A model generated the notes under the pieces. It ran no database searches. It was not told the DNA's origin and saw only the letters and a program-made list of their open reading frames with translations. 64,000 nt of DNA, from contig CAMNPN010000038.1 of assembly GCA_946548085.1 (NCBI GenBank), positions 1-64,000 on the forward strand. Direction: 5' to 3'. The stretch is from an uncultured Prevotella sp. GTDB taxonomy: Bacteria > Bacteroidota > Bacteroidia > Bacteroidales > Bacteroidaceae. This document shows positions 59,068 through 64,000 of this stretch, one piece after another (position 1 is the first letter of the stretch; every line of letters begins with the position of its first letter). The translations under genes were made by a program, and so were the position numbers.

Positions 59068-60192
59068 TTATTGCTCTTCGTCGTTCACAGGGAACTCCAT
59101 CAGATATGCTTTGATGAAATCATCGATCTTACCGTTCATGACGGCATCAACGTCAGAGGTCTGATAGTTCGTACGATGGTCCTTCACACGGCGATCATCA
59201 AAGACATAGCTGCGTATCTGACTGCCCCACTCGATTTTCTTCTTGCCCGCCTCGATCTTCGCCTGAGCCTCCAGGCGTTTCTTCATGGCGCGGTCATAGA
59301 GTTGTGATTTCAACAGCGTCAGGGCGCGCTCCTTATTCTTCGGCTGGTCACGGGTCTCCGTATTCTCAATGAGTATCTCTTCCTCTTCGCCCGTATCCGG
59401 ATCAGTGTACCAATAGCGCAGACGGACGCCAGACTCCACTTTATTCACGTTCTGTCCACCGGCACCTGACGAGCGGAATGTGTCCCACGACAACTTGGCG
59501 GGATCGACATACACCTCGATTGTATCGTCTACCAGTGGCGATACGAACACAGAAGCGAAGCTGGTCATGCGTTTTCCCTGGGCATTGAAAGGCGACACAC
59601 GTACCAGGCGGTGCACGCCGTTCTCAGACTTCAGATAACCATAGGCATACTCGCCACCCTCAATCTGCATCGTCACACTCTTAATGCCGGCCTCATCGCC
59701 GTCGAGCAAATTGGATATCGTTACCTTATAGCCGTGAGCCTCAGCCCAGCGCATATACATACGCATCAGCATCGAGGCCCAGTCTTGAGCTTCCGTACCT
59801 CCCGCACCACTGTTGATCTTCAACACGGCCTCCATCGGGTCTTCCTTCTGGCGCAGCATGTTCTTCAGTTCCAGGTCTTCGATGGCGGTGATGGCCTTGG
59901 CATAGGTTTCTTCCACCTCTTCTTCCGTCACCATTTCATCCTTATAGAAGTCGAAGGCCAGCTGCAACTCGTCAGCAAAGGTGCGCACCGTCTGGTAGCC
60001 ATCGAGCCACTTCTTGATGCCTTTTACCTTCTTCATCTGCTCCTCGGCACGCTTTCGGTCGTCCCAGAAGTCTGGGGCCTGCGTGCGGAGATCCTCCTCT
60101 TCATACTCTATCTTTTTCTTGTCTATCTCCAGATAACGGTGCAGTGCTTCTGCCCGTTCCATTACATCTTTTAACTGGTCTTGCGTAATCAT
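59068..60192 (-). CDS. prfB: Peptide chain release factor 2, without programmed frameshift
   Basis: Releases proteins at UGA and UAA codons. Seen: RVSPFNAQG with the stop-reading SPF tripeptide (200-202) and SSGAGGQNVNK with the catalytic GGQ (245-247). 374 residues. In many bacteria prfB has an in-frame UGA near codon 25 that needs a +1 shift; here the equivalent place (HRYLEID, residues 18-24) is read straight through with no stop, so that self-regulation is absent. The stop is 33 bp before the small membrane-protein gene, and its start overlaps the acyl-CoA ligase stop (ATGA). Confidence 0.96.
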   Translation of the reverse strand: MITQDQLKDVMERAEALHRYLEIDKKKIEYEEEDLRTQAPDFWDDRKRAEEQMKKVKGIKKWLDGYQTVRTFADELQLAFDFYKDEMVTEEEVEETYAKAITAIEDLELKNMLRQKEDPMEAVLKINSGAGGTEAQDWASMLMRMYMRWAEAHGYKVTISNLLDGDEAGIKSVTMQIEGGEYAYGYLKSENGVHRLVRVSPFNAQGKRMTSFASVFVSPLVDDTIEVYVDPAKLSWDTFRSSGAGGQNVNKVESGVRLRYWYTDPDTGEEEEILIENTETRDQPKNKERALTLLKSQLYDRAMKKRLEAQAKIEAGKKKIEWGSQIRSYVFDDRRVKDHRTNYQTSDVDAVMNGKIDDFIKAYLMEFPVNDEEQ

Positions 60193-61997
60193 TCCTCGTA
60201 CATCTTTTCAATTTCCTTGCGGTAGTTCTCGTTAAGCACGCGACGCTTTATCTTCAGCGTGTTCGTCAATTCTCCCCGTTCCACCGAGAAATTGTGAGGC
60301 AGCAAGGTAAACCGTTTAATCTGTTCATAGTGGGCCAACTGCTGCTGCAGCGTGTCGATACGCTCCTTCATCATCTCGTATATCTGACTGTCTGCACAAA
60401 GTTGCTCACGCGTCTCAAAGGGGATATGATGCTCACGGGCATACTCCTCTAAAAGCGGATAGACAGGGATGATCAGTGCTGAGACGAACTTACGCTGGTC
60501 TGCGATAATTGCGATTTGATCGATATATTTATCCACTAACAGCTTCGATTCGATCATCTGCGGAGCGATATATTTGCCATTAGAGGTTTTGAAGAGATCT
60601 TTGATACGCTCCTTGAGAAACAGTTCGCCGTCCTTCAGGTAGCCCGAGTCGCCTGTCTTGAAATAGCCGTCGGCAGTGAAGGCGGCCTTCGTCAGGTCGT
60701 CGCGGTTGTAATAGCCTCGCGTGATGGTCGGACCCTTCAGCAGCACCTCACCCTCATCGCTGATCTTGATGTCGATGCCCTCGATGGGGATACCTACGCC
60801 TCCCACAGTAAACGGGTCACCGAGATGATTACAGCTGACGGTGGCCAGACTTTCCGTCAGTCCATAGCCTACAACCATGTTTATGCCGATGGAATGGACA
60901 AATTCCTCCACCTTGGGGTTCACGGTCGCACCTGCCGTGGGGAAGAAATGGGCATTCTCCAGTCCCAGTTCCTTACGCACCAGGGAGAATACCGTCTTGT
61001 TAAGCACCTCATACTCCAGATGCAGGGCCAATGGCGGGCGCTTGCCTTTCGAGAGGTAGTCGATATTATGCCGTTTGCCCACATTCAGGGCGTGGACAAA
61101 GAGTTTACGCTTTGGAGCACTGGCCTTCTCTATCTGTTCCTGCACGCCCATGTAAACCTTCTCCCAAAAGCGGGGTACAGACGACATACACGTGGGATGG
61201 GTCTCCTTCATCGACTGTTGCACCTCCTGAGGGTAGGTGTTCACGATGAGTGTGGCACCCGTCGTCAGACAGAGTATCTTCCATCCTTTCTCAAATATAT
61301 GGGTAAAAGGCAGGAAGTTCAGCACGCGGTCGTTCTCTCCCACGGGCACACACTTGCCATTGGCCTCCAACGCAGCATGGTATTGGCCACAGGTCAAAAT
61401 GACGCCTTTCGAGTCGCCCGTAGTGCCACTGGTATATAGGATGTTTGCAACGTCGACCATCGAAGCCTGCTCTGTCAGCGTGTCTACCTCCGACTGCCGC
61501 GGCAGGTTCTCACCTAATTTCAGGAAGTCGTCGAAATACATGGCATACGGATCCTGACTGGATATAGCCACATTCCTGTCGAAGATAATAATACGCTCCA
61601 ACGTATGACAGGTAGAGAACACGCGACGGGCCTTGTCGTACTGCTCCTGCTCGCCAACAAAGAGGAACCGTATCTTCGCGTCGTTCACCATAAACTGAAT
61701 CTGCTGTTCAGAACTGGTGGCATAGAAGGGGATGGTGACAGCCCGTACACCCCAGGCTCCAAAATCACAGAACAGGTACTGGATAGAGTTCTGCGAGAAC
61801 ACGCCCAAATTCTCCTGTACTTTCACCCCGAGATTCAGCAACGCGTTGGATACAACCTTCACCGTCTGAGAGAACTGATTCCAGGAATACGACTTCCATT
61901 CCTTGCCGCCGAAATCCTTATAGATCAGCACCTCACGGTCTCCATAAATCTTTGCCTGATCGTGAATCAACCTGGCCAAATGAGTGTTTGTTTGCAT
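60189..61997 (-). CDS. Long-chain acyl-CoA synthetase (AMP-binding)
   Basis: 602 residues. Activates fatty acids to acyl-CoA via acyl-AMP. Seen: the P-loop ILYTSGTTGDSKGVILT, FLPFTHIFEKGWKI, MSSVPRFWEKVYMGVQEQI, VGYGLTESLATVSCNHLGD (A5 motif), TGDSGYLKDGELFLKERIKDLFKTSNGKYIAPQMIE (A7-A8 motifs) and the C-terminal Lys region NTLKIKRRVLNENY. No signal or membrane helix. It is the first gene of an operon with prfB; the combination has no obvious functional logic. Confidence 0.93.
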   Translation of the reverse strand: MQTNTHLARLIHDQAKIYGDREVLIYKDFGGKEWKSYSWNQFSQTVKVVSNALLNLGVKVQENLGVFSQNSIQYLFCDFGAWGVRAVTIPFYATSSEQQIQFMVNDAKIRFLFVGEQEQYDKARRVFSTCHTLERIIIFDRNVAISSQDPYAMYFDDFLKLGENLPRQSEVDTLTEQASMVDVANILYTSGTTGDSKGVILTCGQYHAALEANGKCVPVGENDRVLNFLPFTHIFEKGWKILCLTTGATLIVNTYPQEVQQSMKETHPTCMSSVPRFWEKVYMGVQEQIEKASAPKRKLFVHALNVGKRHNIDYLSKGKRPPLALHLEYEVLNKTVFSLVRKELGLENAHFFPTAGATVNPKVEEFVHSIGINMVVGYGLTESLATVSCNHLGDPFTVGGVGIPIEGIDIKISDEGEVLLKGPTITRGYYNRDDLTKAAFTADGYFKTGDSGYLKDGELFLKERIKDLFKTSNGKYIAPQMIESKLLVDKYIDQIAIIADQRKFVSALIIPVYPLLEEYAREHHIPFETREQLCADSQIYEMMKERIDTLQQQLAHYEQIKRFTLLPHNFSVERGELTNTLKIKRRVLNENYRKEIEKMYEE

Positions 61998-62020
61998 AGT
62001 CGCTTTCTATATATCCGCTG

Positions 62021-62028
62021 CAAAGTTA
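62021..62028 (-). promoter_or_regulatory. -7 box of the acyl-CoA ligase-prfB operon
   Basis: TAACTTTG on the minus strand, 23 nt before the ligase start. Confidence 0.55.
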
Positions 62029-62070
62029 CAATTTTTTTGGAAAAAAAGCAAATAATTCTAAGAAAATGCT

Positions 62071-62078
62071 TATCTTTG
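62071..62078 (+). promoter_or_regulatory. -7 box of the upp operon
   Basis: TATCTTTG, 25 nt before the upp ATG; divergent from the ligase promoter. Confidence 0.6.
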
Positions 62079-62103
62079 CACCAAAACTTAAAACCAAAGA
62101 GCA

Positions 62104-62790
62104 ATGGAAGTAACAGATTTCAGTCAGAGCAACTCTGTAATGAACCTTTACATGTCGGAGTTACGCGACAAGAATTTCCAAAAGAACCGGTTCCTTTTCC
62201 GGCACGACGTCAAGCGCATTGGCGAGTTAATGGCCTACGAACTGTCGAAGACGCTCGAGTATAAGCCCAAAACCATCAGCACCCCGTTAGGCACCATCGA
62301 CATCCCCTTGCCTAAGGACGATATGGTCATCGCCACTGTCCTACGCGCAGGCTTGCCTTTTCATGAGGGTTTCCTCAATGTGTTCGACAAGGCTGACAAC
62401 GGTTTCGTCTCCGCTTTTCGGATGTACATCAACCGCGAGCATACCGAGGTGGGCGTCCACACAGAGTACATCGCCACTCAGAGCGTGAAGAACAAGACAC
62501 TGCTCATCGTCGACCCCATGCTCGCCACAGGCGGATCTCTGGCAGCAGCCATCGACTCGCTGCTGGAGACGGGCAAGCCCAAGAAGATCCATCTCTGCTG
62601 CATCATCGCCGCTCCAGAAGGTCTGGAAGTGGTGAAGGCTGCCCTTCCAGAGGATAGCCACATCTGGTGCGCCGCCATCGACCAGGGCATGAACGAGCAG
62701 AAATACATCGTGCCTGGCTTCGGCGACTGTGGCGACCTCTGCTATGGTGAGAAACTACAATCATTCCGTAAAATACCAGAAAAACGATAG
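62104..62790 (+). CDS. upp: Uracil phosphoribosyltransferase
   Basis: Salvages uracil to UMP with PRPP. Seen: NSVMNLYMSELRDKNFQKNRFLFRHDVKRIGELMAYEL, VIATVLRAGLPFHEGF, the PRPP loop LLIVDPMLATGGSLAAAID and the uracil-binding C-terminus YIVPGFGDCGDLCYGEKL. 228 residues, slightly longer than E. coli Upp. First gene of an operon that continues after 3 bp with an RsbW-like kinase gene; no functional tie between these is known. Confidence 0.94.
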   Translation: MEVTDFSQSNSVMNLYMSELRDKNFQKNRFLFRHDVKRIGELMAYELSKTLEYKPKTISTPLGTIDIPLPKDDMVIATVLRAGLPFHEGFLNVFDKADNGFVSAFRMYINREHTEVGVHTEYIATQSVKNKTLLIVDPMLATGGSLAAAIDSLLETGKPKKIHLCCIIAAPEGLEVVKAALPEDSHIWCAAIDQGMNEQKYIVPGFGDCGDLCYGEKLQSFRKIPEKR

Positions 62791-62793
62791 CCC

Positions 62794-63231
62794 ATGTCAC
62801 AAGTCCACAACAAGCCCCCAGGCCGTTGGACTCTTACATTGCCCAACGACGTACAGCACGTGCCGCAGCTTTCCATGTTCGTAGAGGATATCTGCACAGC
62901 CATCAACCTCGACGAGATGACCATGCTTCAGATGAACCTCGCCATCGAAGAAGCCGTCGTCAACGTGATGAGCTATGCCTATCCCGAAGGTGTCAATGGC
63001 CATGTCGACATCGAGGTCACAGCCACCGACGAGTGGCTCACCTTCGTCATCACCGACACAGGCAAGCCCTTCGACCCCACGAAGAGCGCAGAAGTTGACA
63101 TCACCCTCTCTGCCGAAGAGCGCCGCATCGGAGGCTTAGGCATTCATCTGGTGCGCCGCTTGATGGACGACATCCAATATGAATACGTCGACGGGCACAA
63201 CATCTTGACTCTCCGGAAAAAAAGAGAATAA
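62794..63231 (+). CDS. RsbW/SpoIIAB-like anti-sigma kinase (HATPase_c_2)
   Basis: 145-residue GHKL-fold Ser/Thr kinase of partner-switching systems. Seen: LTLPNDVQHVPQLSMFVEDICTA at the start, N-box LQMNLAIEEAVVNVMSYAYPEG, G1 box FVITDTGKPFDPTKSA, G2 box RRIGGLGIHLVRRLMDDIQYEY and NILTLRKK at the end. Its natural partner is the STAS protein encoded 34 bp downstream. In Firmicutes such kinases hold sigma-B or sigma-F; Bacteroidota lack these, so the target is open. Confidence 0.88.
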   Translation: MSQVHNKPPGRWTLTLPNDVQHVPQLSMFVEDICTAINLDEMTMLQMNLAIEEAVVNVMSYAYPEGVNGHVDIEVTATDEWLTFVITDTGKPFDPTKSAEVDITLSAEERRIGGLGIHLVRRLMDDIQYEYVDGHNILTLRKKRE

Positions 63232-63265
63232 CATTCACGAATCAGAATAAAGTAATATAAAGATT

Positions 63266-63568
63266 ATGAACACAACATTTGAAGAAAAAGACGGGAAATA
63301 CATCATGCATTTTGAAGGCCGTCTCGACACCGCCGCCTCCATCAAGACAGAACAGGAGATGAAAGTTCTCTACGACTGCGAAGGCCATGACATCATCCTC
63401 GACTGCGAAAAACTTGAGTACATCTCCTCCTCCGGTCTTCGCCTCTTCCTGTCACTGCTCAAGGGCGCCAAGACGAAGGGTAGCAAAGTGAGCGTAGCCC
63501 ACATCAGCGACAGCCTCCGACAGGTGTTTGCCATGACTGGCTTCACCCACCTCTTCGAGTTTGTATGA
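63266..63568 (+). CDS. STAS-domain anti-anti-sigma factor-like protein
   Basis: 100 residues of the RsbV/SpoIIAA type. Beta-alpha STAS fold with YIMHFEGRLDTAAS, HDIILDCEKLEYISSSGLRLFLSLLKGAK and VFAMTGFTHLFEF. The phosphorylation site is in ISSSGLR: Ser55 aligns with the phospho-Ser of SpoIIAA, although the usual preceding Asp is Ser. Its stop overlaps the start of the alarmone synthetase gene (ATGA), so the two are translationally coupled. Confidence 0.88.
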   Translation: MNTTFEEKDGKYIMHFEGRLDTAASIKTEQEMKVLYDCEGHDIILDCEKLEYISSSGLRLFLSLLKGAKTKGSKVSVAHISDSLRQVFAMTGFTHLFEFV

Positions 63569-64000
63569 CCGACAAAACCACCCACACTGCGGCCCTGATA
63601 GACGAATACCGTCAGCACCTGCCACAGTTGGAACAGCTTATCGAGCAGGCCTCAGACCTGCTCTTTAATGCTTTGGGCGAACAGCACATCCAGATCAATG
63701 CCTTTGAACGCCGCATCAAAGACGAGGAATCGCTCAGGGGTAAGCTCGAGAAGAAAGGCTACAAATACAAGACAATCTACGATGTCACCGACCTTGTGGG
63801 CATTAGGGTCGTCACTTACTATACCGACGATGTCGATAAAGTTGCTGCCATCGCCAAACGCACCTTCGATGTCGACTGGCGTAACTCTGTCGACAAGCGC
63901 AAACACCAACTCGACAGCTTCGGCTATCTGTCACTCCACTACATCTGCTTCATGAAGGAAGGGCCTCTGCGCAAAATTCCCTTTGAAATCCAGATGCGGA
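63565..64000 (+). CDS. RelA/SpoT-type (p)ppGpp synthetase domain protein, cut by the window end
   Basis: Begins MTDKTTHTAALIDEYRQHL; 145 residues are visible and the frame is open at the window end. The synthetase core is present: RIKDEESLRGKLEKKGYKYK (ATP-binding RxKxxxSxxxK), YDVTDLVGIRVVTYYTDDV (DLxGIRV) and FGYLSLHYIC (GYxSxH), then FEIQMR. There is no HD hydrolase domain in front, so this is a small alarmone synthetase-like protein and not a long Rel. Coupled to the STAS gene, which suggests that its production or activity is tied to the partner switch. Confidence 0.85.
   Translation, partial: MTDKTTHTAALIDEYRQHLPQLEQLIEQASDLLFNALGEQHIQINAFERRIKDEESLRGKLEKKGYKYKTIYDVTDLVGIRVVTYYTDDVDKVAAIAKRTFDVDWRNSVDKRKHQLDSFGYLSLHYICFMKEGPLRKIPFEIQMR

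Overview
The window looks like a chromosome segment of a Bacteroidota bacterium, most likely a gut or rumen Prevotellaceae. The signs are a SusC/SusD pair, repeated TAnnTTTG -7 promoter boxes instead of sigma-70 promoters, CotH-type and NigD-like lipoproteins, and many weakly Shine-Dalgarno-marked or nearly leaderless starts. Genus is inferred, not proven.

Layout. 0.2-6.8 kb: a SusC/SusD/lipoprotein glycan-uptake operon. 6.8-9.1 kb: an accessory patch with an orphan MNT nucleotidyltransferase, a BRO-N protein, three copies of a hairpin+promoter module, a 482-bp segment bounded by 18-bp inverted repeats, and a rubredoxin with an odd first metal knuckle. 9.3-15.6 kb: secreted glycan enzymes (a catalytic-domain-less GH2-like shell, GH115, GH2). 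15.6-25.8 kb: three copies of a two-gene unit (polytopic membrane protein with a helical C-terminus + CxxCH-bearing beta-propeller protein), two forward and one reverse, becoming very GC-rich towards the third. 25.8-30.5 kb (minus): one long operon, PASTA protein, RluD-type synthase, Ddl, acyltransferase, NigD-like lipoprotein and the third two-gene unit. 30.7-35.8 kb: rpmH, efp, a glycosyltransferase, radC, a DUF59 protein, an LpxH-like hydrolase and a KDG-kinase-like gene. 35.9-43.8 kb (minus): two CotH-like lipoproteins, ackA-pta, cdaA, folP. 44-49.9 kb: murF, two lipoprotein/secreted genes, tRNA-Pro, an AEC transporter. 49.9-54 kb (minus): a Tat operon (tatA, tatC, a fused membrane/periplasmic ferredoxin, a Tat aldo/keto reductase). 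54.4-64 kb: HhH protein, two NSS transporters, VanZ, CYTH, prfB, acyl-CoA ligase, then upp, an RsbW/RsbV-like switch and a truncated alarmone synthetase gene.

Most striking features outside ordinary annotation: (1) short tracts with strict 7-nt periodicity in several sequence families, sitting at or inside gene ends, and in murF and tatC forming related palindromes that are translated in frame; (2) two intergenic arrays with an exact 22-bp period in which palindromes recur on the same helical face; (3) a polyferredoxin with an internal twin-arginine motif inside the tat operon; (4) the triplicated propeller-cytochrome/membrane-protein unit; (5) a partner-switching anti-sigma pair translationally coupled to a (p)ppGpp synthetase. 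All calls come from reading the sequence; no database search was run.
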